From contig JABXHX010000047.1 in the NCBI GenBank assembly GCA_013373385.1, forward strand, positions 1 to 52,539: 52,539 nucleotides of DNA, written 5' to 3'. Shown in pieces: positions 1 to 8,477 of the stretch; positions within the stretch are counted from its first letter, which is position 1; the number at the start of each line of letters is the position of its first letter. Below the pieces are notes generated by a model. It had not been told where the DNA came from, made no database searches, and saw only the letters and a list, made by a program, of their open reading frames with translations. This stretch comes from Flavobacteriaceae bacterium. GTDB lineage: Bacteria; Bacteroidota; Bacteroidia; Flavobacteriales; Flavobacteriaceae. A program made the position numbers and the translations under genes.

Positions 1-72
1 AACAGATTTACCGTTTTCAAACTCTTTTAAAATCTTCGCGATTTGCAGCGGACTGAACTTACTTTTTCTCAT
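1..72 (-). CDS. IS3-family transposase OrfA, N-terminal fragment (window edge)
   Basis: Only the first 24 codons are present, from ATG at 72-70 to the window edge. They encode MRKSKFSPLQIAKILKEFEN followed by GKSV. This is the typical start of IS3-family OrfA proteins: a basic N-terminus leading into the first helix of the helix-turn-helix that recognises the terminal inverted repeats. In the family OrfA is about 90-100 residues and is followed by OrfB carrying the DDE integrase core, usually joined to it by a -1 frameshift. Neither can be checked here because the rest is outside the window. Whether the copy is intact is unknown. Confidence 0.72.
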   Translation of the reverse strand, partial: MRKSKFSPLQIAKILKEFENGKSV

Positions 73-149
73 AATTACTGTTTAAAATTAATACTTTTAT
101 TCTACTTTTAAACAGTTCGGTTTTTAGGGAAGCTTACAGGAAGCTTACA
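1..149 (-). mobile_element. End of an IS3-family insertion sequence (runs off the window)
   Basis: The window opens inside the transposase OrfA reading frame (minus strand, start codon at 70-72). The element's outer end lies roughly 65-75 bases upstream of that start. Read on the minus strand the end begins TGTAAGCTTCCC, and TG...CA termini are usual for IS3 elements. The 11-base string GGAAGCTTACA occurs twice in direct tandem (128-138 and 139-149), so the true end is either 138 or 149 and one terminal unit seems duplicated. The other end and any target duplication lie outside the window. The family call rests on the OrfA N-terminus and is reasonably firm; the exact boundary is not. Confidence 0.7.
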
Positions 150-369
150 TTACACAGATAATTTTGAAAATCCCCAAATTGAATGGAACTTAAACAATAC
201 TTTCATACAAGACAAAGGAATAAATCAAGATTTTGGGCTTTTTGTCACACCTGATGATTTCTACGCTAAACACCAACAAAAACTTGGAATTTTCAAAAGG
301 TTTATCTATCAGAAAATAGTTCGACACATAATGAATAAAAATGTTAAAAAGATAAGAAACGGTAGATAA
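150..369 (+). pseudogene. 3' remnant of an unidentified gene beside the IS end
   Basis: A plus-strand frame is open from the IS end through to TAA at 367-369, about 70 codons, with no plausible start codon near its beginning. The translation looks like real protein, not noise: it contains DNFENPQIEWNLNN, then QDFGLFVTPDDFY, and ends in a strongly basic tail (FKRFIYQKIVRH ... KKIRNGR). I read it as the C-terminus of a gene whose 5' part was removed or separated by the IS insertion. I do not recognise the family. The opposite-strand open frame across the same bases (190-372) has unlikely composition and is judged a shadow. No gene is seen from 370 to 475. Confidence 0.55.
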
Positions 370-475
370 CAATTACTCCGTAATCTATTTGATTAACTCA
401 AAAAATGTAGAACTACGTTTTCCATATCTATAGGCATTCATTAAAAAATTGTATATTAACTAAAAATTTTTTATT

Positions 476-2935
476 ATGAAATCAAAACTACTCCTATCAC
501 TATTATTTATAAATAGCTTCATGTATGCACAAACATTAGTTTTTCCTCTTACAAATGGTGGAAACAAAGACCAAGGTGCAGTTTTTAAATATGATTATAC
601 GAATGGAAATCATGAAGCATTGTTCTTTAATCAAGAGATTGAAAAATCGGATCATTTAAATGCAGGTTCAACTAATCGCGAAAGCAAAGGAGTGTATGTC
701 GCTTCTAATAATAGTATATACTATACTTTTTCTGCTGGTGGTACTCATGCATATGATGCAAAATCTAGTGGGCAAATAGTCAAGTATAATTTAACAACTG
801 AAGAATTTTCAGTAGTTAGAAGTTTTAGTACACTCAATTACAAAGAAGGCAGTGAACCTACAAACGGATTAACTGAATACAATGGCAAATTATATGGGGT
901 TTGCCGAGTTGGGGGAACCAATGATAATGGTGTTATTTACTATATAGACTTGACAGATGACAGTTATCATGTTGTTCATGAATTCCTTTTATCTACAGAT
1001 GGGGCTTTTCCATCGTCAGCTTTAATTCTAGAGAACAATCTACTATATGGTGGAACAAGTGCCTCGACAGACGGTGATGGGTTTGCATTGTTCAATTTTG
1101 ACCCCTCAAATAATAATTTTTCGGTTTTAAATGAATTAATTGGTTGGGGGTCTGGAGAAACAGTTAAAGATCTTATTTTTAAATCAGGGTTATTATACTA
1201 TTGTAGTTCTACCTTAGTAGGTTATTACAATTTTGGTTTAAACACATTAAACACGGTACATCAAAGCACAGGTTCAAATGACGTTTTAGGAAATAGTTAT
1301 CAAGGATTCAATTTTGCTTCTAATACTGGAAATTATTATGTGACGGCTACTGGAGGTGGTTCTAACAGCAAAGGGGCAATTTTACAATTAAACGGTAGTT
1401 CACCATTTTTAGTTAATGTTCATTCGTTTGGCGCAAATGGTACTTTCCCACAACAAGAGTTAATAGACCTTGGAAATGGCAGTCAATTGGGTGTTACCTT
1501 AGAGAATAGCTCGGATATAAATGGATCAATTTTTCAATTTACAGCAACCAATATAGAAGTGCCAATATTTAGTTTTCCAAATCCTAATACAGATGGTTAC
1601 AGAATACAAGGTATACCTGTTTTAGTAAATAATGTCTTATACGGTTTTGCAGAAGAAGGAGGAGCTAACGGTTCAGGTATTTTTTATAAATACGACCTTT
1701 TAACTACTACCTACAGCAAAATTAAAGATATGGGTAGCTCAATTGGTAGAGCTCCAATAGGTCAAATCATTCCAACTGGTAATGGAGATTTTTTAGGACT
1801 AAATGCAAGAGGTTCCGGTAAAGGATATGGAGCTGTTTACAGCACTGACTTAACAACCATATCGAGTGTTTATAACAATATAAATAATAATATTATTGAA
1901 CGATTTGAAACTAATTTGGTTCCTTATAACGGTAAGTATTATGGCGTGGGTTTAGCTTATAATCCGAACTCAATTGAGAGCTTCAGCATATTATATTCAT
2001 ATGACCCTGTTGCAAATTCAATAACCGCAGTCGAGGCAATTGATCCTAGTGGTATATCAGGAGTAGCTCTAGCCACTTCAATCTCGAAAGGAAAATTATT
2101 GATTGAAGGAGATAAATTATACGGATTCACTTCTTCTAAAATATTCGAATATGATTTAGGTTCAAACTCCATTTCTTATCCCTACACTTTCAATGCTTCT
2201 ACGGATGGAAAATCTACTTTAAACGCTGAAGTAAATAATGGAATTATCTACGGAGTAAATTTTGACGATGGTCCTAACAGTTCAGGAACTATTTTTAAGT
2301 TTGAAATTGCGAGTTCAACCTTTTTAGTTTTGGAAGGTTTTTCTGCTATTACTGGAAAACCAATTAATATTGCAAAATCTGGTGATTTTTTATATGGAAT
2401 AACATCAATTGGAGGAAATGATAATGTTGGGGAAGTATTTAAGTTTGATTTGATAAATAACACATATTCTACAATTCATGATTTAGGAGTAAACGAGGGG
2501 TATTACAGAGGAGCTAAATTGTTCCTTGCTTCAGACGGAAATCTATATGGTTCTTTAGATAAAGGTGGACAAAATGGTTATGGTAGTATTATAAAAATCG
2601 ATCCAACTAATGATGGCGTAACATTCCCATTTCACTTTACTGAATTAACTGGAAACACAACTCTAAGGAGCATGATTTCTGAAGTGAACAGTTCACTTTC
2701 TGTAGAAGATATTAATATTAGTGATTTAAAAGTTTTCCCAAATCCAGGGTTAGACATTATTAATATTTCAGGTAAACAAATAGATAATATTGAAATTTTC
2801 ACACTTAATGGTAAAAGGATATCCACTCCTTATTCAAATAAACAAATTAATATTTCAACATTAGCAAAAGGTGTCTATATTTTAAAAATATACTCTAAAG
2901 ATGGATACACCTCTAAAAGATTAATAAAAAAATAA
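476..2935 (+). CDS. Secreted TIGR03803-like repeat protein with T9SS sorting tail
   Basis: The 819-residue protein begins with a signal peptide (MKSKLLLSLLFINSFMYAQ). The body is built of repeats centred on an LYG..(x)GG..N..G..(F/Y)K(F/Y)D pattern, for example LYGVCRVGGTNDNG, LYGFAEEGGANGSG, LYGITSIGGNDNVG and LYGSLDKGGQNGYG. This matches the TIGR03803 (Gloeo/Verruco) repeat, which is thought to form a propeller. The last ~75 residues (from about LKVFPNPG to the basic end SKRLIKK) are a type A T9SS sorting domain, so the protein is expected to cross the outer membrane by T9SS and be released or attached to the surface. Ligand and function are unknown. The next gene, a probable lipoprotein, starts a few bases after its stop, suggesting co-transcription. 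Confidence 0.85.
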   Translation: MKSKLLLSLLFINSFMYAQTLVFPLTNGGNKDQGAVFKYDYTNGNHEALFFNQEIEKSDHLNAGSTNRESKGVYVASNNSIYYTFSAGGTHAYDAKSSGQIVKYNLTTEEFSVVRSFSTLNYKEGSEPTNGLTEYNGKLYGVCRVGGTNDNGVIYYIDLTDDSYHVVHEFLLSTDGAFPSSALILENNLLYGGTSASTDGDGFALFNFDPSNNNFSVLNELIGWGSGETVKDLIFKSGLLYYCSSTLVGYYNFGLNTLNTVHQSTGSNDVLGNSYQGFNFASNTGNYYVTATGGGSNSKGAILQLNGSSPFLVNVHSFGANGTFPQQELIDLGNGSQLGVTLENSSDINGSIFQFTATNIEVPIFSFPNPNTDGYRIQGIPVLVNNVLYGFAEEGGANGSGIFYKYDLLTTTYSKIKDMGSSIGRAPIGQIIPTGNGDFLGLNARGSGKGYGAVYSTDLTTISSVYNNINNNIIERFETNLVPYNGKYYGVGLAYNPNSIESFSILYSYDPVANSITAVEAIDPSGISGVALATSISKGKLLIEGDKLYGFTSSKIFEYDLGSNSISYPYTFNASTDGKSTLNAEVNNGIIYGVNFDDGPNSSGTIFKFEIASSTFLVLEGFSAITGKPINIAKSGDFLYGITSIGGNDNVGEVFKFDLINNTYSTIHDLGVNEGYYRGAKLFLASDGNLYGSLDKGGQNGYGSIIKIDPTNDGVTFPFHFTELTGNTTLRSMISEVNSSLSVEDINISDLKVFPNPGLDIINISGKQIDNIEIFTLNGKRISTPYSNKQINISTLAKGVYILKIYSKDGYTSKRLIKK

Positions 2936-2941
2936 TCAATC

Positions 2942-3343
2942 ATTATTAGAAAAACATTTTTTATAGCAATAATTTCAGTTCTATTTTCGTGTTCAAATGA
3001 TGACAAACCGAGTAGAACAATGTATGATATTGTATATACTGTAGTTGCTGAAAATGGAGCAACTATTAACAAGATTGAATATAGAGATGGTCAAGGTGAT
3101 CTCATAGAGTTATCTAATATTACTTCTCCTTGGACAATAAACATTCAAGTAAGGGCTGGCCTTGGATTAGAAGCTATTGCTTATGGAGATATTCCATATA
3201 AGGGTTCATTAAGTATAACTGGTACCTGGACTCCAGAAGGAGGGTTAGCTAGTGGAGAAACAGAAACTCTTCCGAATGATAACCCAAATTCAATGATTAT
3301 TAATGGTAGAGTAGAAGTTTCAGGTAGAACTTTGCGAGATTAA
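2942..3343 (+). CDS. Small lipoprotein, probable non-ATG (ATT) start
   Basis: An ATG at 3020 would give 107 residues without any export signal. Reading the same frame upstream, however, gives a classic lipoprotein signal: IRKTFFIAIISVLFSCSNDD, with a charged start, a hydrophobic stretch and lipobox LFSC, cysteine about 17 residues in. No ATG, GTG or TTG precedes it; the frame runs back through ATT, ATT and ATC codons to the upstream gene's TAA at 2933-2935. I therefore place the start at ATT 2942, about 133 residues. The mature part (residues ~25-133) is beta-rich, with KIEYRDGQGDLIEL, SPWTINIQV and GSLSITGTW, resembling MmpS-like Ig-fold lipoproteins of flavobacteria; that comparison is tentative. 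The start codon is either a rare initiator or a mutated ATG, in which case the gene is inactive. Confidence 0.6.
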   Translation: MIRKTFFIAIISVLFSCSNDDKPSRTMYDIVYTVVAENGATINKIEYRDGQGDLIELSNITSPWTINIQVRAGLGLEAIAYGDIPYKGSLSITGTWTPEGGLASGETETLPNDNPNSMIINGRVEVSGRTLRD

Positions 3344-3355
3344 ATAAAAAAACGA

Positions 3356-3480
3356 AACACCAACAATGTACAATAGTAATAGTGGTTTGAAAGCGATCTA
3401 GAACCGCTTTTGATTTAATTAAATCTTGTTTACTTGAAGATCAAGGTATAAATCCGCTACTACTTTTATACTAAACGTTA
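3356..3480. repeat. Hairpin-rich intergenic block A
   Basis: It starts AACACCAACAATGTACAATA and ends near TACTAAACGTTATATG. Inside are several short inverted repeats: AAGCG...CGCTT around 3391-3409, the perfect palindrome GATTTAATTAAATC at 3412-3425, and CTTGA-AGA-TCAAG near 3433-3446. It may be a diverged relative of block B, since both open with an AACACC motif and both hold nested hairpins. Function unknown. Confidence 0.4.
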
Positions 3481-3594
3481 TATGTCATTTGAGCCGAACG
3501 TTTACGAAAATGTCATAAGATTTACATAGAAATCAAGCAACCAATAGAAGAACATAAAAATATCTTTGCTAAATAATCATTAAAACACATCAAA

Positions 3595-3723
3595 ATGAAT
3601 AATCAAAACTTAGCAATCAAAATTAAAGCCTTACGAAACCGAAAAGGATTTTCTCAGTAGCAATTATCGGAAGAATCAAAAAAGAAAAACAAAGTTGGTA
3701 TTTACCTACAATTCCATTTTTAA
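3595..3723 (+). pseudogene. Broken XRE-type helix-turn-helix regulator fragment
   Basis: From ATG 3595 the frame reads MNNQNLAIKIKALRNRKGFSQ, then TAG (3658-3660), then continues in the same frame QLSEESKKKNKVG... to TAA at 3721-3723. KIKALRNRKGFSQ-x-QLSEES is the first two helices of a Cro/C1 (XRE) helix-turn-helix, where the residue at the stop is usually Glu, so TAG is most simply a GAG mutated at its first base. After EES the rest of the HTH is missing, indicating a deletion as well. A dead remnant of a small DNA-binding regulator. Confidence 0.6.
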
Positions 3724-3744
3724 AATAAAAAAACACCATATTAC

Positions 3745-3865
3745 ACCGTGTATAATTAATTGCTAGTTCTACTCTACTTACCTAAAACCCATACGGATTT
3801 TCTAGTTAGTTTTGTGTTTACTAATTAATCGCTTAAACACGCAAAAAATCATATACAAACAAGTT
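3745..3865. repeat. Hairpin-rich intergenic block B (long imperfect palindrome)
   Basis: The block runs from about CCGTGTATAATTAATTGC to ATATACAAACAAGTT, and its outer ends are partly complementary. Inside are a hairpin AAAACCC-ATAC-GGATTTT (3784-3801, one mismatch) and GTGTTTA...TAAACAC (3814-3820 with 3834-3840). I recall similar sequences between genes in other flavobacterial accessory regions but cannot verify this here. It could be a mobile or recombination-related repeat, or a remnant of one. Confidence 0.45.
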
Positions 3866-4021
3866 CTAAGCAGCTGTAACGGGGATATGTGCGAGTATTT
3901 TACGCTGATACACTAAAAAGATAGCAAGACGTGTTGAATTTCCAATCGGAAGTTCACATGAATTAATTACTTTAGAACTACATAAAATCTATATTTTTAT
4001 CACAAATTAACTATAACTTCT

Positions 4022-4480
4022 ATGAAACAAATTGTTTTTACTTTATTGGTTTTATTAACATTATCAAATGTAGTAGCACAAAAATCAAATCCGAATTATA
4101 ATAGTGATTTAGCTAAAAAATTAGGCGCAGATGACTATGGAATGAAAAAATTTGTCTTTGTACTATTAAAAACAGGCACAAATAAATCTACAGACAAAGC
4201 TTTTAAAAGCAAGTGTTTTGCCAGTCACATGAAAAACACAGACAACTTAATTAAAGAACGTAAAATGATTGTTGCTGGCCCTTTTTTTAAAAACAACAAC
4301 AATTATAGAGGCATCTTTATTTTAGCAGTAGATTCTGTAGAAAAAGCACAAGAATTGTTAAAAAAAGACAAAGCAATTACAGAAAAATTCTTAGAAGCTG
4401 TTTATTATGATTGGTATGGTTCTGCTGCGCTAGGTGAATATTTAAACACAGCAGATAAAATTTGGAAAATAGGTTTTTAA
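4022..4480 (+). CDS. Exported YCII-related domain protein
   Basis: The protein has 152 residues. Residues 1-19 are a signal peptide ending VVAQ. The mature part carries a YCII-like ferredoxin fold: FVFVLLKTGTN, SHMKNTDNLIKERKMIVAGPF, YRGIFILAVDSVEKAQELLKKD. The GPF followed by a strand and the xxVDSxExAxxLL helix are the usual YCII landmarks. Most YciI proteins are cytoplasmic, whereas this one is predicted to be periplasmic; relatives with signal peptides are seen in Bacteroidetes but have no assigned reaction. The stop codon abuts that of the convergent nuclease-like gene with no bases between. No TAnnTTTG box was found upstream. Confidence 0.75.
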   Translation: MKQIVFTLLVLLTLSNVVAQKSNPNYNSDLAKKLGADDYGMKKFVFVLLKTGTNKSTDKAFKSKCFASHMKNTDNLIKERKMIVAGPFFKNNNNYRGIFILAVDSVEKAQELLKKDKAITEKFLEAVYYDWYGSAALGEYLNTADKIWKIGF

Positions 4481-5539
4481 CTAGTTACTTTCTTTAATCA
4501 AATAAATATACACAGGGTAATGATCGCTATAACCGCCTGTATAATTTCCATTAGAAAAGCTTCTAAATGGATAGCCTTTATACCTGCCTTTTTTACTAGT
4601 TAAAAAGCGTTTATTAAAAATCATTGCTTTGTACATTTTATAAGTAGAAAAATCTTTTTTTCCTGTATCTAAAGCTGGCGATGTAAAAAGTATCTGATCA
4701 AACAAATTGATATTGTCTCTATAACCCAAAGTGTTAAATCCTCTTCTAAACAATTCTTCGTAAGGGTTGTACAAATCTCTACTGCCAACTGCTCTTTTTT
4801 TACTTTTGGTTTTTAATACCTTTTTAAAGCTTGCATTGGTTGGGTCATCATTAAAATCTCCCATAATAAAGATTTTAGCATTTGTATCTGTTTCTCTAAC
4901 CTTCTCAATAATTTTTGTGTTTTGATAAGCAGCTTTTTCTCGTAAAGGTCTACTTTTTGCTTCTCCACCACTTCTAGATGGCCAGTGATTTACAATAACA
5001 TGAATCAACTCGTCATCTAAATATCCAGAAACCAACAACTGATCCCTCGTATATACTTTATAACCATCTCTATAAATATTTGGGTTAAAAGACTCGTGAT
5101 GTATCGGTTTAAAATATCTCTTTTGATACAACAAAGCCACATCTATTCCTCTTTTATCTGGAGATTCATAATGAATTATTTCATAATTCATTTTCTTTAA
5201 AAAGGTAGATTTTACCAAGTCTTCTAATACTGCTCTATTTTCAACCTCACAAACCCCAATAATTGCAGGACCTGTTTTTGCTTTGTCTTTCCCTATTTGA
5301 GAAATCACACTTCCTAACTTATCAATCTTATCCCAATATACTTTAGATTTATTTATTTTTAACTCCATCATCGGACTCGCTTCATCATTCTTGTCTGGGT
5401 TGTTAATTGTATCAAATAAGTTTTCTAAATTATAAAAAGCCAAAGTTCTTATCTTATACTGTTTTGTTTTGTTTTGAGAAAAACCAACAGCAACAGTAAA
5501 TGCTGCAAAAACAAGGATTATTAATTTATTAAATCGCAT
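4481..5539 (-). CDS. Secreted endonuclease/exonuclease/phosphatase-fold enzyme
   Basis: From ATG 5539 the protein is 352 residues. A longer TTG-start frame to 5560 overlaps the -7 promoter box (5558-5565), so the ATG is preferred and gives a clean signal peptide (MRFNKLIILVFAAFTVAVGFSQ). All signature motifs of the EEP metal-dependent phosphoesterase fold are present in order: FYNLENLFD, GVCEVEN (metal Glu), RGIDVALLY, VNHWPSRSGG (His), MGDFNDDP (Asp/Asn) and YSDHYPV (C-terminal Asp-His pair). The family cleaves phosphodiesters in nucleic acids or phosphoinositides, or phosphomonoesters. The divergent neighbours are a TonB receptor and a DUF5689 lipoprotein, which suggests extracellular nucleic acid or organophosphate use. 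Substrate is not determined by sequence. Confidence 0.85.
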   Translation of the reverse strand: MRFNKLIILVFAAFTVAVGFSQNKTKQYKIRTLAFYNLENLFDTINNPDKNDEASPMMELKINKSKVYWDKIDKLGSVISQIGKDKAKTGPAIIGVCEVENRAVLEDLVKSTFLKKMNYEIIHYESPDKRGIDVALLYQKRYFKPIHHESFNPNIYRDGYKVYTRDQLLVSGYLDDELIHVIVNHWPSRSGGEAKSRPLREKAAYQNTKIIEKVRETDTNAKIFIMGDFNDDPTNASFKKVLKTKSKKRAVGSRDLYNPYEELFRRGFNTLGYRDNINLFDQILFTSPALDTGKKDFSTYKMYKAMIFNKRFLTSKKGRYKGYPFRSFSNGNYTGGYSDHYPVYIYLIKESN

Positions 5540-5557
5540 AAAAGTATATTTATACTG

Positions 5558-5565
5558 CAAACTTA
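5558..5565 (-). promoter_or_regulatory. -7 promoter box of the EEP-fold gene
   Basis: Minus-strand TAAGTTTG, an exact match to TAnnTTTG, lying 18 bases before the ATG at 5539. It argues against a start at 5560. No clear -33 TTG. Confidence 0.5.
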
Positions 5566-5630
5566 TAAAACAATTTATAAAACTTCATATTTTATGTTGC
5601 TATTTTAACAGTTACATCTCTATTTTTTCT

Positions 5631-5638
5631 TATTTTTG
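5631..5638 (+). promoter_or_regulatory. -7 promoter box of the TonB receptor operon
   Basis: TATTTTTG, exact TAnnTTTG, 45 bases before the receptor ATG. It points away from the nuclease promoter at 5558-5565, so the two units are divergently transcribed. Confidence 0.5.
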
Positions 5639-5683
5639 TAGGCATTTCTTTTTGCAAAAATTACTTAATATAAACACATATTT

Positions 5684-8470
5684 ATGAGAAAAATTATCTT
5701 CACAATGTTTTTGACTTTATGTACTTCGGTTACAGTAATGTCACAAAATATTGTAAAAGGAATTGTCGTTGATAGCAATTCCGAAAACCCTCTACAAGGT
5801 GTTTCTGTTAGTTTAAAAACAACTTCGAAAGTCACAACAACAGCTGCTGATGGTTCTTTTGAACTACGTAATTTAACTAACGGAGATTTTATTGTAGAAA
5901 TTCGTTTTAATGGTTATGAAACGCAAAGTTTTCCGGTAAAACTTACTGGAAAACCAATTGACTTAGGAACCATCTTATTTTACGAGGACATTGCTTTAGA
6001 TCAAGATTTAAGCACCATTACAATAACAGATGATGAGTTAAATGATGATAGTAGTGCAGCAGATAACATTTCTGGGTTACTGCAATCTTCTAAAGACATT
6101 TATCTTAGAACTGCTGCATTTGAATTTAGTTCTTCGTTTTTTAGAGTTAGAGGTTTAGATTCTGATAATGCTCCGTTATTAATTAACGGAATTGAAATGA
6201 ATAAAATTTACAACGGAAGACCACAATGGAGCAATTGGGGTGGACTAAATGACGCCACTAGAAACCAAGAGTTTAGCTCAGGCTTAGCTCCGTCTAATTA
6301 TACATTTGGTGGTGCTCTTGGATCTACAAATATTAATGTTAGAGCTTCTGAAGCAAGACCAGGTGGTAGAATTTCTTATGCATCTTCCAATAGAAGTTAC
6401 CAACATAGAGTTATGGGAACATACTCTTCTGGATTAATGGAAAATGGTTGGGCATTTACAGTTGCTGCAAGTAGAAGAGCTGGTGAAGAAGGTTTTAATC
6501 AAGGGACTTTTTACGATGCCACTTCTCTTTTTGTAGCTATTGAAAAGAAAATCAATGATGCACATAGTATTAACTTTACTTCTATCTATGCACCAAACAG
6601 AAGAGGAAAATCGTCTCCAAACACACAAGAGGTCTACGATTTAAAAGGCATTAAATACAATGCGTATTGGGGGATGCAAAATGGTAAAATGAGAAATTCT
6701 CGCGAAAAAAGAATTATTGAGCCAATTATTATGCTAAACCACTACTGGACAATTAATGACAATACATCTTTAAACACCAATGTAGCCTATCAAGCTGGTT
6801 TAGTAGGGAATAGTAGAATTGACCACAACGGAACTAAAATTGATGGCGCAACGAACGGAATTCCAACTGTTGTTAGTTTAGGAGGATCAAACCCAGATCC
6901 AACATACTATCAAAAATTACCAAGTTACGCGCTAAGACAAGGGTATAATAACGTTTACGATATCCATCAAAACTTTGTAAATGACGGACAATTAAATTGG
7001 AATCATTTATACCAAAGTAATTTAAGCAATTTTAATGCAGGTTACTCTACTTATGTATTGTACGAAGATAGAAATGATGATACCCAATTTACTGTAAACA
7101 CCATTTTTGAAACAGAAATTAATGAGAACATTACATTAAATGCTTCTGCCCAATACAGAAACTTGAGTTCAGATAATTTTGCAATAGTTACTGATTTATT
7201 AGGCGGAACAAAATTTTTAGATGTTGATAGTTTTTCTGATACAAATGACCTAAAACAAAATGATTTAAACAACCCTTTTAGAGAAGTTAGCGTAGGTGAT
7301 AAGTTTAGATACAACTATAACCTAACAACGAATATTATCAACGGTTTTGCACAAGCACAATTTAAATATAACAAAGTAGATTTTTATGCTGCAGCTAGTA
7401 TAGCAAACACTTCTCATCAAAGAAATGGATACTACAAAAATGGTAGGTTTGCTAACGGAAATGACTCTTTTGGAAAATCGGAAAAACCAACGTTTACAAA
7501 CTATGGGATTAAAGGAGGTGCAACATACAAACTTACAGGCCGTCACCTTTTTGATATTAATGCAGGATACCTAACAAAAGCCCCTACAACAAGAAATACT
7601 TTTTCAAACTCTAGGGTTAGCAATTCAGTAATTAACAACCTAACGAGCGAAAAAATATTAACCGCAGATGCAAGCTATATTTTAAGAGGCGCAAAAGTTC
7701 AAGCAAAAGTTACTGGATACTATGCTAAAATTAAAGATGCAACTGAAGTTTCTTTTTATTATGCCGACGGTATTGGAGGTAGTGGAGCAGATTATACAGC
7801 TTTTGTACAAGAGGTATTAACTGGTATTGATAAAAAGCACTTTGGTGTAGAGGTTGGTCTAGAAGCACAAGTTACATCAACCATAAAATTAAAAGGTGCT
7901 GCAAATGTGGGACAATACACCTACGACAACAACCCAACGCTTTCTTTAAAATCTGAAGCAGCTGGATTTCAATTCAACCCAAGACCAGCCAACTTAAAAA
8001 ACTATAAAGTTGCAGCTGGGCCACAACACGCCTATTCGGTTGGATTTGAATATAGAGACCCAGATTATTGGTGGTTTGGAGCTACATTAAATTTATTCTC
8101 TAACGCATATGTAGATATTGCTCCGTTAACAAGAACAAGCAATTTTTCAGATGATGGTGGAGTCCCTTTTAATGATTATGATGAAGCCTTGGCAAGAGAA
8201 CTATTACAACAAGAAAAATTTGACAGCTATAACACCATTAATTTAATTGGTGGAAAGTCTTGGAAAATAGACGATTACTTTATTAGTATCTTTGCTAGCG
8301 TTAGCAACTTACAAAACACAAAGTATAAAACAGGTGGTTTTGAACAAGGTAGAAATGCAAACTTTAGACAATTAAGAGACGATAAAACCTTGAATACTCC
8401 TGTATTTGGAGCTAAGTATTGGTATGGTAGAGGCGCTACTTACTTTTTAAACCTCAACCTAAGATTTTAA
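5684..8470 (+). CDS. TonB-dependent outer-membrane receptor
   Basis: The protein has 928 residues with a signal peptide (1-20, ending VMSQ). Residues ~22-105 are a carboxypeptidase-regulatory-like (CarboxypepD_reg) domain (VKGIVVDSNSENPLQGVSV ... DGSFELRNL), ~120-230 a plug domain (FRVRGLDSDNAPLLINGIEM), and the rest a 22-strand-type barrel ending in an aromatic C-terminus (YFLNLNLRF). It should import a bulky substrate through the outer membrane using TonB/ExbBD. The gene 7 bases downstream encodes a DUF5689 surface lipoprotein, which takes the place of SusD in such pairs. The divergent secreted EEP-fold enzyme suggests the cargo is a product of phosphoester cleavage such as nucleotides or oligonucleotides; that is inference from context only. 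Confidence 0.9.
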   Translation: MRKIIFTMFLTLCTSVTVMSQNIVKGIVVDSNSENPLQGVSVSLKTTSKVTTTAADGSFELRNLTNGDFIVEIRFNGYETQSFPVKLTGKPIDLGTILFYEDIALDQDLSTITITDDELNDDSSAADNISGLLQSSKDIYLRTAAFEFSSSFFRVRGLDSDNAPLLINGIEMNKIYNGRPQWSNWGGLNDATRNQEFSSGLAPSNYTFGGALGSTNINVRASEARPGGRISYASSNRSYQHRVMGTYSSGLMENGWAFTVAASRRAGEEGFNQGTFYDATSLFVAIEKKINDAHSINFTSIYAPNRRGKSSPNTQEVYDLKGIKYNAYWGMQNGKMRNSREKRIIEPIIMLNHYWTINDNTSLNTNVAYQAGLVGNSRIDHNGTKIDGATNGIPTVVSLGGSNPDPTYYQKLPSYALRQGYNNVYDIHQNFVNDGQLNWNHLYQSNLSNFNAGYSTYVLYEDRNDDTQFTVNTIFETEINENITLNASAQYRNLSSDNFAIVTDLLGGTKFLDVDSFSDTNDLKQNDLNNPFREVSVGDKFRYNYNLTTNIINGFAQAQFKYNKVDFYAAASIANTSHQRNGYYKNGRFANGNDSFGKSEKPTFTNYGIKGGATYKLTGRHLFDINAGYLTKAPTTRNTFSNSRVSNSVINNLTSEKILTADASYILRGAKVQAKVTGYYAKIKDATEVSFYYADGIGGSGADYTAFVQEVLTGIDKKHFGVEVGLEAQVTSTIKLKGAANVGQYTYDNNPTLSLKSEAAGFQFNPRPANLKNYKVAAGPQHAYSVGFEYRDPDYWWFGATLNLFSNAYVDIAPLTRTSNFSDDGGVPFNDYDEALARELLQQEKFDSYNTINLIGGKSWKIDDYFISIFASVSNLQNTKYKTGGFEQGRNANFRQLRDDKTLNTPVFGAKYWYGRGATYFLNLNLRF

Positions 8471-8477
8471 CCACATT

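Larger units (their letters stand above)
3344..4021. other. 678-bp gene-poor region with decayed sequence
   Basis: No intact gene is visible between the lipoprotein and the YCII-like gene. The stretch holds two hairpin-rich blocks (about 3356-3480 and 3745-3865) and a broken XRE regulator fragment (3595-3723), listed separately. The remainder (about 3870-4021) shows no coding signal. Together with the IS remnant upstream it marks a site of gene turnover. Confidence 0.6.

Noticed and set aside
190..372. Minus-strand open frame beside the IS end
   Set aside because: The opposite strand reads as convincing protein remnant through the same bases; this frame is a shadow.
3356..3865. Integron attC sites
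   Set aside because: No integrase gene, and the ends do not match the classical RYYYAAC/GTTRRRY core pair well enough; kept only as structured repeats.
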